A DNA stretch of 64,000 nt from Mangifera indica (GCF_011075055.1 NC_058143.1:16504930-16568929), one strand, 5' to 3'; shown: positions 1-11,941, counted from the first letter of the stretch. Notes: generated by a model from the letters alone, not told the origin. Numbers and translations: made by a program.

Positions 1-60
1 TTCATTAACAAAATAACCAAATTATAATTTTTAAACACTTTGATTTAGTTTTATAATTGA

Positions 61-317
61 GGCTGAATTCTACACAACCATAGAAAAAAGGATGAGCTCC
101 CTCTGCTAGCTAGCATGGCTAAGGAAAAAGCTGTGAACTCTTTCCAGTTTCCACAATCATTATTACTGCAATTACAGAGACAAACGGGACGAGTCTTTGC
201 TAGCGTAATGAAACGTGCGGTCAGAAAATGTGACGTAAATTAATAAAACGTTACGCCTCACCTGTGCAATCACTTTTCTTTTCTACACCTTTTATATATA
301 TAAAAAAAATATATTAT
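61..317 (+). repeat. NPF-associated upstream block, copy 1
   Basis: This stretch recurs almost unchanged at 35489-35770, before NPF copy D. In more diverged form it recurs at 4011-4310 and 38760-39060, where no NPF gene follows directly, and partly at 52190-52330, upstream of NPF copy G. Shared landmarks are GCTAGC-type sites, a 'tttccagtttccacaatca' core, a 'gtgacgta' element and 'cctgtgcaatca'. It probably represents distal 5' flank of the ancestral NPF unit. Its regulatory role is inferred only from its recurrence. Confidence 0.6.
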
Positions 318-606
318 TGTCGCATATCTGATAGATTTTTCACCACATGCGGTAAATATTGACAAAAGTACGAGAATACATTAATTTGCTTGGAAAATTG
401 GCTGCAATTTTAGCCATTTTCTTTGACTAATGGGGTAGCCAAAGGTCTATAAATACCCCCCCCCCCCCCCCCCCCCCCCTCACTTCATATTCATTCTTCT
501 TCTTCTTATCTTCATCCGGATATGAAATAAAATTACTCTCTCAGTTACTTTCTCTCTTTCTTAATTCTTCTTTAACTATTTATCTTTTTATATTAAATTC
601 ATAACA
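318..606 (+). mobile_element. Solo LTR (289 bp) with TSD ATTAT
   Basis: The segment starts TGTCGCATATCTG and ends TTCATAACA. It is flanked on both sides by ATTAT (313-317 and 607-611). The paralogous block at 35760 has the uninterrupted site 'atatattattacaaaatt' with one ATTAT, which is the empty site. Inside are a TATAAATA box (448-455), a run of 24 C (456-479) and a CT-rich stretch, as in an LTR promoter and R region. No internal retroelement sequence is present, so it is a solo LTR. The superfamily is unknown; the length and the TG...CA ends would suit Copia. Confidence 0.85.
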
Positions 607-964
607 ATTATTACAAAATTAAATTTTATTTTATTTTTAATTTAAAATTATATAATAACATAATATTTATATATTTATTTTATATAATCAAAATATATAC
701 CCATTGTTATTAGATATGTCAGAGTCGTCTCCTGACACTTACTTTTCAAGAAAACATTATCAAAAGACGTTGAAGTTGTACTCTTGTTTTATTCACAATT
801 AATTGGACCCCGTCTCTCTCTTGGGCAAGTTAAACTTACACGAAGTTGCTTTCAAGAGAGAGAGAATCCTTGGCTTTGCTGAGAAGTGAATCTAAGCAAT
901 TAGCCAAAATATCCCAAAGAATGAGCTACTAAACTTGAAATTTCATAACTCCTTCAATGCCCTA
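607..964 (+). promoter_or_regulatory. Proximal 5' flank of NPF copy A
   Basis: This AT-rich region is collinear with 35770-36066 before copy D. The last part holds 'gagagagaatccttggctttgctgagaag' followed by 'ttagccaaaat'. That block lies just before exon 1 in copies A, C, D and E and, diverged, in F, so it is probably transcribed leader. No TATA box is obvious near the expected start. Confidence 0.4.
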
Positions 965-2894
965 ATGCATTCCTCATTTACCTCCAAATTAATGTCCCGG
1001 TTGAGCTATATTTGTTTTTGCAAGGCAGCGGCGTTTGCTTCAGGTAACTTCATCCATCAAATTATCATTTTTTTAGTATATTGCATTGAAAAATCATAGA
1101 CAAAATTTTAATGTATTCACCTGAGTGAAGGGATACTATGAGTTTTATTTATGACTGATTCCACTCATTTAACGGATATTTTGATTTCAAGTCTTGGTGT
1201 TCGGCTACAAGCTTGTAGACTATGCTGTACTGCAATACTTAACAACGTATTTCACTGACTCAAGCAATTATAATCTCGAGAAAGCTGCAACATTTGTGAA
1301 TAGTCGGGAGGTGTTATCAGCTTCATTTGCTTTCATCTACATTCGGTATGCTTTTCGGAGTCCCCTCACAGTCATTATTTGTTCAGCGGCCTTCTGCATT
1401 TGTGTAAGTACTTATGTTTTCCATTATTTAATTCAGAGTCAACGTTGAGCATATTTATAAGCTAATCTGCCAACATTAAACAGAGTCAAAAAACCAACAA
1501 TTGTTGGATTGTTTTCTGCAGGGATTGGTGGCTCTGTTCTTGACGACCTTAGCTCTATTTAGAGAAAAGACTGACATATTCAACATAATTGGAGTGGTTC
1601 ATTTAGCAGCGGGTGAAGCTGGATTGAAGACTTTCTTGAAGGCATTTCTTGGTGATCAGTTGAGAGCCCATGAACCGAATCACAACGAGAATCAAGTAAA
1701 AGCTCGAAGGAGGATGTGGTGGGTTGTTGCCTGGATTTGTAGTGTATTAGCCGCATACTATGTAAACGACACCCTATGGCTAAAAACTCTCATTATTTCA
1801 GCATCAATTATGGGGGTCACTCTGATCTTGTTCTTATTGGGTATCTGTTTTTATCATTCCAAAGAATCAGCTGACCGCGGCAGGCGACTAGCTATTTTCC
1901 CCGTTCTCTGGGCCTCCATACTGAATCGGAACCTCGATTATCCTACTTCCCCAAGGCAGTTCTATCGTAATAATGGAAATCAATTATGTTTGTCACCTCC
2001 AATCAAAATCCTCAGGTATATATATAGATCCCTCTCTTATTTGTCTCGATTCTATATTTGTAAACATTGTATGTTGAACAAGATTTGAAGTATGAACATG
2101 AATAACATTACAACATCCTGAACTGCAGAAGGCTAGACAAATCTGCCATTAGCGACCCTTCCTATCGTAGCGCAGATGACCAACGAAAAGCGGGAAGGCT
2201 TTGCACTGTGAAAGAAGTAGAGGAGATAAAATGCGTTTTTAGAATGGTTCCCCTGTGGGTCAACTTCGTTGTTTTGGGTTTGTTAGTGTCAACAGCGAAT
2301 ACCTTTTTTCCTGAGCAGGGATACAACATGAATAATTCAAAATTCTATATTTTTGTGCTCATAATTCCATCCGTTTTGGGAAAAATCAAGGGCTTTCTGT
2401 CGATTTTATTTGTACCAAACTGGGATGAAAAAACTAAGAATCAAGTTAACAAATGGAAAATTTGGGCTGGAATGGTGCTCTCTATCTTCTGCTGTGCTGT
2501 TGCCTGGCGGGTTGAAGTTCACCGGTTGAATATAGTCAACAAAGAAGGAGGGAATTCCGATGAAAATACTCCGATGAGCGTCTTCTGGCTAGCTCCCCAG
2601 TTCTTCCTTTTAGGCCTTATGCTGGTGCTTGCTACTGATGGATTGGATGAAATTGCGATTGAACAGTTCGAGGAATTGCCGAAGGAGTATGTAACAACGA
2701 TCAATGAGTTTGTCATCGCAATTGGAAGCTTCCTTAACATAGTATATGTCCATGCAAATGGAAGCCGTTTCTCTAAAAGTTTGAACGAGATTCATCTGGA
2801 CAAGCACTATCACACATTGACAGTGGTTAGTTTCATCAATTTTTGCATCTATTTATTCATTTCACCTATCTATACGGCGATGAGGCGTAGATGA
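965..2894 (+). pseudogene. NPF (NRT1/PTR family) transporter, copy A, start codon lost
   Basis: Four-exon member of the NPF/POT major-facilitator family, integral membrane transporters of nitrate, peptides or hormones. Recognisable exons are about 915-1043, 1192-1403, 1522-2015 and 2129-2894, with GT-AG borders and the phases of copies F and G (1, 0, 2). Two bases are missing at the ATG seen in copies C, E and G ('aaaatatccc' instead of 'aaaatgatccc'). The first in-frame Met is at 965, giving a possible 516-aa product that lacks the normal N-terminus. Visible motifs are a GxxxLAAGEAGLK segment in exon 3, LCTVKEV in exon 4, and a GSFLN segment near the end. The C-terminus ends early in 'TAMRRR' through a small frame change just before the region where copies F and G continue. 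It is either a pseudogene or an N-terminally shortened gene. The family assignment is firmer than any statement on substrate. Confidence 0.7.
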
Positions 2895-4010
2895 GATCTT
2901 ACAAACATCTGATGATTTAATCAAAACTTTATTAGCTAATTATGTTTTATTCATTTTTGGTTGATCAGTCTGTTCAATATTTGTCCTTGTAACTTAGATT
3001 CGCTTTTAACTTTTTTTCAAGGATATATATATATATTTTGCATGTATATTTAGCAGAAACGAAGTACGTACACTTCTTATGACTGTTTAAGTTATAAATT
3101 TTCATTTATTAACTGATCTTTGCAACGTAAAGTTTGCTTATCCTTGTTCTAGTATATTGAGAGAGTAGAGGATTCTATGATGGCAGTTTTGCCTAGGCAT
3201 GTACAATTAAGAGCATGCATTTACAAGTTAGGCTTCATTTTATTTTACTTTATGGGAAAAATAAGTCATAAAAAAAGGATCTGCTTTAGGTTCAATAACT
3301 AGTTCTTGTTTTAGTGATTATATGTTACACATGTCTATATACAGTAGTATTGGTAATGAAATAAACAGTAGACATCAAATATATATTTATTTATGCATGT
3401 AAAATAAATATATATAGTTTTATTAATGACAAATTTACCTTCACAAGTGATAGTATCATGACCCTGATTATCAATATCGTATGATATGATATAGATAAAA
3501 AATATATGTATATTGAGTGTATTGAAAATTGATATAATACAGTATATATATTATACAATATAATATGATATGTATCGGTAAAATTAACAATACGAGTCGA
3601 TACATCTTTTTATACTAATTTGGGCATGTAACTAAAGGTGAATACAAACTGAGCTAAGCTAAAACACCCTCTCTCTCAAGTTTGGCTCGAAAAGAAATTG
3701 ATCCAACTCAAGTTTGACTCAAAAAGAAATTGGTCTTACATGAGTTCAATTCGAATTCGTCAAATCAAAATTAAAGGTGGATCAAGTTTAACTCAAATCA
3801 ATTGTTTGAATTTATAGTTTGATTCGGTTTGGATTCATTATTTGAATCGATAATTTAAATTTTTTACTTAGATTTATAACTCAAGTTCATTGTTTATCTA
3901 TAAAATAAAATTATTTTTATTTAAATTCATAATTTATTAACAAAATAATTAAATTATAATTTTGAAATAATTTAATTTAATTTTATAATTTAAATCAAAT
4001 TATATACCAC
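2895..4010. other. 3' flank of NPF copy A, no gene seen
   Basis: This region is collinear with 37719-38760 downstream of copy D. It contains a short TA run (3024-3038) that is greatly expanded in the other copy, AT-rich palindromic stretches at 3350-3600, and a repeat with direct 'ctcaagtttggctcgaaaag' type motifs at 3650-3800. I see no open frame of note. Confidence 0.5.
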
Positions 4011-4310
4011 CTCAGAAAAAAAAAAGCCTTTTGCTAGCCTGCGCGGTTAAGGAAGAAGCGGTGAACTTTTTCCTGTAGATAAGGTCAAAAGAGCCAGGAG
4101 CCTTATGTAGTACAAATTGGCTACCTCTCTTTCCAGTTTCCACAATCATAATTACTGCAGTTATTGCGACATTACGGCACCAGTTTTTGCCGGCATGAAT
4201 AAGACGTGCAATCAGAATTATTAAAACGTCATTCAATGTGATGTAGATTGATCAAACGTCACGGTGCCTGACCTGTGCAATCATTATTTTTTTTTCGAGC
4301 TTTTTTATAT
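4011..4310 (+). repeat. Orphan NPF upstream block
   Basis: A diverged copy of the block at 61-317, with shared core 'tttccagtttccacaatca', 'gcgacatta' and 'cctgacctgtgcaatcat'. Its own duplicate is at 38760-39060. No NPF exon follows within several kb. It is probably what remains of a lost NPF unit. Confidence 0.5.
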
Positions 4311-5338
4311 ATTATGTAGAAAATATATTATAATTAGGTTAAATTTTGTTTTCTTAATTTAAAATAATTTAATAATAAATCATTTATATATAGTTTTATA
4401 TAATCAAAATATGAGAAATTAATTAAATTATTTATTTTTATAGATAATAAATAAATTTATTCATAATTTTATAACTTAAATAAAAATACTCATATTTTAA
4501 AGAATTTAAACCAAAATATTTTAAATATTCATAAAATATTAAAATTATCCTTTTTTTAATCCTATATAAACCATATATATTCTTATATCTATTAACACAT
4601 ATAATTTTACTCATTATTTCAAAGAGATTTTTAAAGAAAGAAAAAAATTCGTGACATTAAAGTATTTATACGTATTATAACTTCAATCATTATTATTTTT
4701 TTGATAATATAATTATATGTAATGTTTTATATAGTAAAATAAAGTTGCATGTAAAAATTAAATTGTTAAAATTATATGGAGTATTTTGTAATTATTATAG
4801 TAAGGGGTGAATTGATACTTTATAATAAATGGTGTTAGAGATATTAGATAATATTTAGGGGTAAAATGATATTTTACAATGAAAGGTGTTAGAGATATTA
4901 GATAATATTTGAGGGTAAAATGATATTTTACAATATAGGGGTAAAGTGATATTTTTAAAAATCAGTATCAAATTAATCAAAGTATATTAATACTCATAAT
5001 ATGTGATAAAATTATGAAATATGTGTAACTGTGCAATAGAAATAAAATCACGAAACTTGAACTTAATAATAAAATAATGTAACAAAAATCTATAAATAGT
5101 ATTTTTGGTCATATTATTTATATTGATTATACATTTCATTATAGAAATAATCTAAATAGTGAAATATGTTTTAATTAGATAGGAGAGAATTGGTAAAAAG
5201 GAGTGACAACGTAATAAAATATATGGAGATAATAGAAAAATAATTAAAATTTCAGAGTACACGACATTCGAGAGATTAATCCAAATGGTGAGCGAAAAAT
5301 GTAACATAGATTGAAGGGTATTTAACATTCAATAAGTA
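4311..5338. repeat. AT-rich flank with short tandem repeat
   Basis: At 4800-4960 a unit of the type 'ggggtaaaatgatattttacaat' is repeated about four times, with 'gttagagatattagataatattt' spacers. The same array is at 39520-39680 in the duplicate block. The rest is AT-rich with no gene seen. Confidence 0.5.
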
Positions 5339-6130
5339 TGAAACCAAAGCCTCTTGACGATGACAACCCTATTGGAATTTCAAATGATGAAGATATTACG
5401 ATTTTTAATTGTCTGTCTAACCTCTTTAAAGAATGTGTTCCAGTTTTTGTAACAACTACATTTAATGATGATAGCGATGAGGTTCAATAAGTAGATAAAG
5501 GTTTACAAAGTGGTGAGTTGAGTAGTTATTCACAAGATCATGAGATTGGTTTAGAAGATATTCAAAATATCAAGAGCAATTTGAAACAAGAATTTTCTGA
5601 GGAAGACTTTGCATACTTAAATGATGTTCGTGTTTATGTATTATATAATGTAAAAGAATTTGTTTGTCGCAACGAAGAAAAATTTTCAAATTGGAGTGAA
5701 TTTGAAGGGAAGGTTATGCATGATATTCCCATCGAAGAACTGGAGTTCAAATATAAGACATATGTTAATAAAGATATTGAAGGTACAAATAGTTTCCTAT
5801 AAATAAATCCTGATAGTGGGAATGCTCGTATTGATACATTATATTAGTTACCCAATTTTTCTGACCAGCCATCTACATCCAGACGCTGAGGAGTGCAAAG
5901 AGATGATAATTCTCCAAAAATTGGTATATTATTTTCAAATAAACAACATGTCATTAATGTAGTAACTAGAGATGCTCTTAAGAAGGGATATCAGTTTAAA
6001 ATACACAAGTTAGACACACTCAGATGAGCGGTTAAATATCGTAATCAACAATGTATATGACATGTATGGGCAAATTGGGTGGATATGCATTGAATTTATC
6101 AAGATGATTAGTCAATTGTAATATCTTTTG
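5339..6130 (+). pseudogene. MuDR-type (MULE) transposase relic, copy 1
   Basis: The conceptual translation starts MKPKPLDDDNP and runs, with several stops and frame changes, through an acidic region (longest open part 5518-5802). It then reaches a segment resembling the N-terminal MuDR family transposase domain: FSNKQHVINVVTRDA, KGYQFKIHK, and a C-x-HVWAN stretch in place of the usual C-x-W-x-A. This is the part that precedes the catalytic domain in Mutator-like transposases. The catalytic core is not visible, so the relic is inactive. It is duplicated at 40057-40830 with partly different stops, showing decay continued after duplication. Confidence 0.6.
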
Positions 6131-6880
6131 AGAGATTGTTTTCCTCAAATCACTCCATAATAATTTTATGTGAAGATAAAACAATAGGGCTAATTTTACT
6201 GCAACAGTGTCAACCTCCCCCTAGGGCCATAGATGGAAGACACGACTTAGAACAACATATGTAATTGACTTACACTCGTAGAAATATGTATGTTGGATTT
6301 GATTTATGACCTTCGATGGAATATACATGTCAATATCTAATATTCAATTGAATCGAAGGTCTGTCATAATGACGAACTTGCACAAGTTGAACCTGATGTC
6401 AACCTTATTAACTCGAAACCATAACTTATCGCTTGAGTTTGCCTTATTTACCATTCTTAAGATGAAAGAGTGCATTAACACTCCATTGAATCAGCTATCC
6501 TTAAGGTCCAGGAAGTGTCCAAAACGAGTATGTCAAAACATTTATAATTGTCACCTATTAATATTTTCTTAATCACAGCTCCCACAATTCTATATCTAGG
6601 TGTAATAACTTGAGCTTTGAAGTGTTTTTTCATAAGGATTTTGATTTCACCTTTCTCTCATCACTTTTTCTTTTTTGTTAAGCTCTCTATAAAAAATTAA
6701 ATTAAAATTATATCAATTTTATATTAGAAATGATTCAATTTTGAACATTGATGCATTATTCAGAAAAATAAACCTTAAATTTGAATTCTATATGTCAAAA
6801 ATCTTAAAATGCAAAAATTTTAATTTGCCCCTTTATATGAAAAGTATCAAAAAACACCCATAATTTTGAAAAAAAATTTT
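6131..6880. other. Transposon-derived flank, no clear gene
   Basis: Collinear with 40830-41580. A coding-like stretch at 6306-6572 is open in one frame but does not match a family I can name, and the duplicate is interrupted. It is probably further transposon debris continuing from the MuDR relic. Confidence 0.4.
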
Positions 6881-7015
6881 TGCCCCAAAACCCACCACAC
6901 GAATTCATGTGGTCGAAAACTTTGAAAAAATGCATTTTGCACCCCATCACATGGATTCGCATGTTAACAAATTTTCCATATTTGCAATTCTGTCCCACCA
7001 TAGGATTGATTGTTT
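6881..7015. repeat. Spaced imperfect palindromes around GAATTC
   Basis: Motifs such as 'ccacacgaattcatgtggt' and 'cacatggattcgcatg' occur about 50 bases apart. A longer run of at least five such units is in the duplicate block at 41600-41885. The 135 bases here are a truncated version of that array. Confidence 0.5.
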
Positions 7016-7132
7016 AAAAAGTACATATGTTTTCCATTAGTTAATTCAGTCAACGTTAAGCATATTTCTAAGCTAATCTGCCAACATTAAACAGAGTAAA
7101 AAAACCAACAATTGTTGAATTGTTTTCTGCAG

Positions 7133-7642
7133 GGATTGGTGGCTCTGTTCTTGACGACCTTAGATCGATTTCCAGAGTCAAAGACTGACATATTCAACAT
7201 AATTGGAGTGGTTCTGTTAGCAGTGGGTGAAGCTGGATTGAAGACTTTCTTGAAGGCATTTCTTGGTGATCAGCTGAGAGCCCATGAACCGAAACCATAC
7301 GAAAATGAGAACCGAGTAAAAGCTCGAAGGAGGATGTGGTGGGTTGTTGCCTGGACTTGCTGTGTATTAATATTAGCCTTATACTATGTAAACACCCCTT
7401 CGCCATGGTCAATAAGTTTGATTATTTCAGCATCAATTATGGGGGTCGCTCTGATCTTGTTCTCATGGGTATCTGTGTTTATCATTCCAAAGAATTAGCT
7501 GACCGTGGCAGGCGATTAGCTATTTTCTCTGTTGTCAAGGCCTCCATACTGAAATGGAAGCTCAATTATCTACCTCCCCAAATCAGTTCTTTGGTAATGA
7601 TGGAAATCAATTATGTTTTTCACCTCGAATCAAAATCCTCAG
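7133..7642 (+). pseudogene. NPF copy B, exon 3 only
   Basis: Exon 3 of an NPF transporter, preceded by its normal acceptor (tttctgcag) and ending at a normal donor (ctcag/gtatat). It encodes the GxxLLAVGEAGLK motif, the DQLRAHEPKP loop and the WWVVAW helix. One T is missing in the 'ctcatgggtatc' region (the paralogue has 'ctcattgggtatc'), which shifts the frame and stops after SWVSVFIIPKN. Exons 1, 2 and 4 are absent. Upstream, the sequence passes directly from the GAATTC-palindrome repeat into the end of intron 2. Its closest relative is copy E (42519-43025), which keeps exons 1 and 2, so copy B is an internal-deletion derivative of an E-like unit. Confidence 0.8.
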
Positions 7643-8055
7643 GTATATATATGGTATAGATCCCTCTCTTATTTGTCTCGATTCTATATTTAAAAATTTT
7701 GTCAATTAATGAAAAATGTTAAGTAAGGTTAAAATTTATTTATTTTTAAATTTCTATAAGTGTATAAAACAGAGTATTGTGTAGATAATCCAACTGAGAA
7801 AAAGAAAAACGTTGGGTTGATTTTGGATTCTGTTCTCACGTGTCAAATTATGACCACCAATTTGAACCCAACCAAAAAATAATAATAAGAGTAATATTAT
7901 ACATATCTATGTTAGGTACATAAATATATATACATTTATATATGTCATCATATGATTGAATATTATTTTATTTTTAATTCAAAATTAATTAATCATATTA
8001 TAATACATATAAGTATATACACATTTATATAATCAAAGTGAGTATACATAATTTT
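7643..8055. repeat. Intron-3 remnant and MITE-like palindrome
   Basis: The first ~60 bases match NPF intron 3. At about 7890-8050 there is an inverted-repeat element of the 'acatttatatatgtcat...' family that recurs across the window (for example 16239-16412). The duplicate is at 43040-43450. Confidence 0.45.
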
Positions 8056-9172
8056 ATTGTAATAATAATAAGATAAAAAAACTTAAGGTTTGATGTATTT
8101 CTAAATTTTTACATATGAAATTTTAAAAATCTAAATGCTCACCATTTTATTAAAATTCTTTGTTAAAATGAAAGATAAAATCATTATTTAACAAAAATTT
8201 AAAAAAACTAAAATTTCATCTCATTTTTTTTGTTTAAAAAACTAATAATTTTTATTTGTAAATAGTTTTAAAAAGTTATATTTCTCTCTTGAGAGTTTTT
8301 TTTTTCTCATCACCACTTTTCGACGAACTTTACCATCTCTAATTGTGTTCTCTCTTCCCTCTGGACTTCTCTCTCCCTCCCAATTTCTCTCGTCTCTCTC
8401 CTTGGCTAGTTTTGTCATATATAAAAATAAAATCATTTTTATTTGAAACAAAGACAAAATCACCTTTGTTTTAATCGAATGCCTTTGTTTATTAATTAAT
8501 TAATTAACATTTTAGCATTTCTTCGAGGGCTCGGGAACAAACCTTCTTCATTGTAGAAAAATTTATTCACCTGCTTGAAGGGCTTTTAACTTGATTGTGT
8601 GAACCTTTGAAATTATGTCAAATAAAGCATTCAACTTCTTCTGAAGAACTATGTGGATTGAAATTGATGCTTCCAGACAGAACATCAGTGAGAATAATTT
8701 ATTGGAACTACTATTAAGAATCCTTGGTTTTGTGAAGAATCCTTGGATTCTGTCTCTATAAAGGAACTTTTAACTTATTGTCTTAGTTTAATTGATTGGA
8801 GCCATTATTGGGGGTGGTGGGTGGGTGGGGCGGGGAGAGGAGGAGTGTATATATATATATATATGTATAACAGATTCTGATGATTTCTTGGGAGATACTA
8901 TTGAAGATGATATAGGAGAATGAAAAATAAATTTTAGAGGAGAAAAATGCTATTTTTTAAAATTTGATACAGTAAAAAATTATTAATTTTTTGATTTTAA
9001 AAGAAAAATAAGATAAAATTTTAGTTTATTTTTAATATTATTAATAAAATAATATTTTATCATTAAAATTATCAAATTTAACAATTAATGGGTGGATATT
9101 TGGGTTTTTGAAATATAAAAGGTGAGAACTTAGATGAAGCATAAACTTTGGGTGGGAATATGTCGTTTGGCC
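8056..9172. mobile_element. MULE-like non-autonomous element, copy 1
   Basis: The left end reads 'aaacttaaggtttgatgtatttc'-like. The right end reads '...actttgggtgggaatatgtcgtttggcc', so the two are roughly inverted (ggccaaacgac...cccaaagtt). This end type belongs to a family that has a 9-bp TSD elsewhere in the window (51355-51515). The interior holds a CT-rich stretch, a GGGT-rich tract (8807-8842) and a coding-like scrap (about 8640-8710). Copies are at about 43450-44454 and, partial, 61170-61930. I see no clear TSD here, so the boundaries are approximate. Confidence 0.45.
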
Positions 9173-9811
9173 TAACTATTTTATTTTTAAAAATTTCCCC
9201 ATTTTATGTGCTATCATATAAATATAAATGCAGTTTTTCTCTTATTCTTTTTCTCTGTTGCTTGTTATATGAAAACCATTGGCCCATTTTCCCAACTGCA
9301 GTCTGCAAAAAGCCCACAGGTTGGCGCCCAAAAATAAGGCTGGAGGTTACCTGAAGCATCTCCCTGTTACTTGATTACAACTACAAACAGGTCAATATTT
9401 CTACCAAAAAAGACAAACTCTGTATAAAACTTTGGTTGCTGAAGAGCGGAACAGATAAATATCTAACAAGTCCGATCTGACCTGAGGTGAGTTGGGCGGA
9501 GATTCCTATTCATGTGTTTCAAAGAATTAAATAGTCATGACGTGGATGCCGTGGAGTTCCTCTTCTCCAACGCGGTTTCTTTAAAATGTTGTTATAGTCA
9601 CTTTCCCAGAAGCCTGGTGCCCAGCTTCATGAAGCAAACCTTGAGGTAATCCATTGCGTTTTGTAACTTTGTTATATTATAAAGCCAAGGATTCTTCACA
9701 AAACCATTAAACCAAAGATAGCCATTAAACTAAGACAATAAGTTAAAAGTTTCTTTATAGAGAGAGAATCCTTGGCTTTGCCGAGAAGGGAATCTGAAAA
9801 CATTAGCCAAA
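9173..9811. other. Unique-looking flank before NPF copy C
   Basis: Collinear with 44455-45045 and partly with 61931-62280 (shared 'gcccacaggttggcgcccaaaa'). It ends in the conserved leader 'agagagaatccttggctttgc' just upstream of the copy C ATG. No gene seen. Confidence 0.4.
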
Positions 9812-10338
9812 ATGATACCAAATGATGAGCTGCTGTTAAACTTGAAGTCTCACAACTCCTTCAATGCCCAAACATTTTCCTTGTTTACCTCCAATTTCAT
9901 GTCCTGGCTGCGCTATAACTTTTGCTTTTGCAAGGCAGCTGGGTTTGTTTCAGGTAACTTTTGCCATCAATAAAGTATCATATTTTTAGTTTTAATTTTT
10001 AATTCAACTAATTGTATTTTTAAAATTTAGTAGGGATTGCAGTTATTCTATTTATCATTAAACACAATTAAATAAAGGCTCTTCCGGTAAAATCATAAAG
10101 TATTTGTTCTCTCTCTTTTGACTGGTAAGAACGTACGATGAGAGTGTAATCACTATACATTGGAGGTGGAGAAGATACCACTGCACAAAAGAAAAACGAA
10201 AACAACCGCCAGTTCTTTTCATTTTTCTTTGCTTAATCTAGCTTGTGAAACAGTTTTGAAGCCCAAAACGCATATCTCCAGATGTAATCAAACTAACTTT
10301 GAAGAATTTAGCTGGTGAGCTCATATACATACGTGTGG

Positions 10339-10384
<46 letters not shown>

Positions 10385-11941
10385 TGGTTTTCTATTCGGT
10401 TGAGTTTATGCTCTTTGTTTTAAGATTTTACCTTATTATACTCATTTTTACTGTATATTCCTAGTTTGTATGTCTAAGAATGTATTTGTTTTAAATATAC
10501 AAATAGATGTATTATATAATTAAATGTTACTTTATTTTTAATTTAAAATTATTTAATTATATAATGATATATATTAAATATTTATTTATTTATCTATTTA
10601 AAATGGATATACATAATTTTATTGATGGATTAATTAGTCTCAATAATTATTGATATTTTCTGAATTTGTGTTTTTTCTTATGAGAAAAGATATTATTATT
10701 TTTGGTTTATACGTTTTTATTACTAAATTTGGGAAAATAGCTAGGCATACTATAATAAGCAGCCAGGTTTAAGTAATAGTAATTTAAAATTTTAATAAAA
10801 CTATATGTATATATATTTTTGTATATAATTTATGAATATCTCATCATTCGATTAAATAATTTTGAATAAAATATAAAGTGATATTTAATTATATAATAAT
10901 ATACATAACTGTGTACTAAAATTGTATATTAAAAGTACGTATATATTGCATTACTCTTAATATTTCACATATATATCATTGAAAAACCATAGACAACATC
11001 TTAATTTAGTCACCTGAGTGAAGGGCATTTTTAACTTGATTATTTCCTTTTCTTGTGGTAACTCTTCAAGTGGTTCTGTTTTTGTAAAGTGGCATGAGTT
11101 TTATTTATGGCTGATTCCACTCATTGAACGGTTATTTTGACTTCAAGGCTTAGTGTTCAGCTACAAGCTTGTAGACTATGCTGTACTGGCAGTCTTAATA
11201 ACTTACTTCACAAACTCAAGCAATTAAAATCTCAAGAAAGCTGCAGCATTTGTGAATATTCAGGAGGGGCTATCAGCTTCACTTGCATTCATCTACAATT
11301 ACTATGCTTTTCTGAGTCACCCTAAACTCATTATATGTTCAGCGGTCTCCTTCATTTGTGTTAGTACATATGTTAAATTTTCCATTAGTTAATTCAGAGT
11401 GAAGAAGCCAACAATTGTTGAACTGTTTTCTGCAGGGCTTGTTGGTTCTGTACTTTACAGCCTTACATAAATTTCCAGAGTCAAAGACTGACATATTCAA
11501 CATAATTGGAGTGGTTCTGTTTGCAATGGGTGAACCTGGATTGAAGACTTTCTTGAAGGCATTTTTTTGTGATCAGCTGAGAGCCCAGGAACCAAAACCA
11601 TACGTAAAAGAGGATCGAGTGCAGGCTCGAAGGAGGATGCGGTGGCTTGTTGCCTGGTCTTGTAGTTTACCAGCCGTATTCTATGTCTTCAGCCCCTCAA
11701 ATTGGCCAAAAACTTTCATTATTTCAGCATCAATTATGGGGGTCACTCTGATCTTGTTCTTATTGGGTATCCGTGTTTATCGTTGCAAAGAATCAGCTGG
11801 CCATGGCAGGCGATTACCTATTTTCTCTGTTTTCAAGGCCTCCCTACTGAAATGGAAGCTCGATTATCCTACTTCCCCAAATCATTTCTTTCGTAATGAT
11901 GAAAATCAATTATGTTTGTCACCTCGAATCAAAATCCTCAG
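9812..11941 (+). pseudogene. NPF copy C, exons 1-3, exon 4 replaced
   Basis: Exon 1 (9812-9953) keeps the ATG and reads MIPNDELLLNLKSHN..., exon 2 is 11148-11359, exon 3 is 11436-11941. Intron 1 is 1194 bases, against 148 in copies A and D, and has absorbed a long TA microsatellite (10341-10382) and MITE-like palindromes. Exon 2 carries a nonsense codon (TAA at 11225-11227, where the other copies have TAT in SSNYNL). Its donor is GTTAGT instead of GTAAGT. Exon 3 is intact and encodes the FAMGEPGLKTF motif and the DQLRAQEPKP loop. No exon 4 follows. About 60 bases into intron 3 the sequence changes, and an LRR segment starts at 12079. As a transporter it is dead. Confidence 0.75.

Noticed and set aside
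2519..2813. Two open frames on the - strand inside NPF copy A
   Set aside because: They are antisense shadows of exon 4 and recur in the same place in copy D. No independent codon signal or family match.
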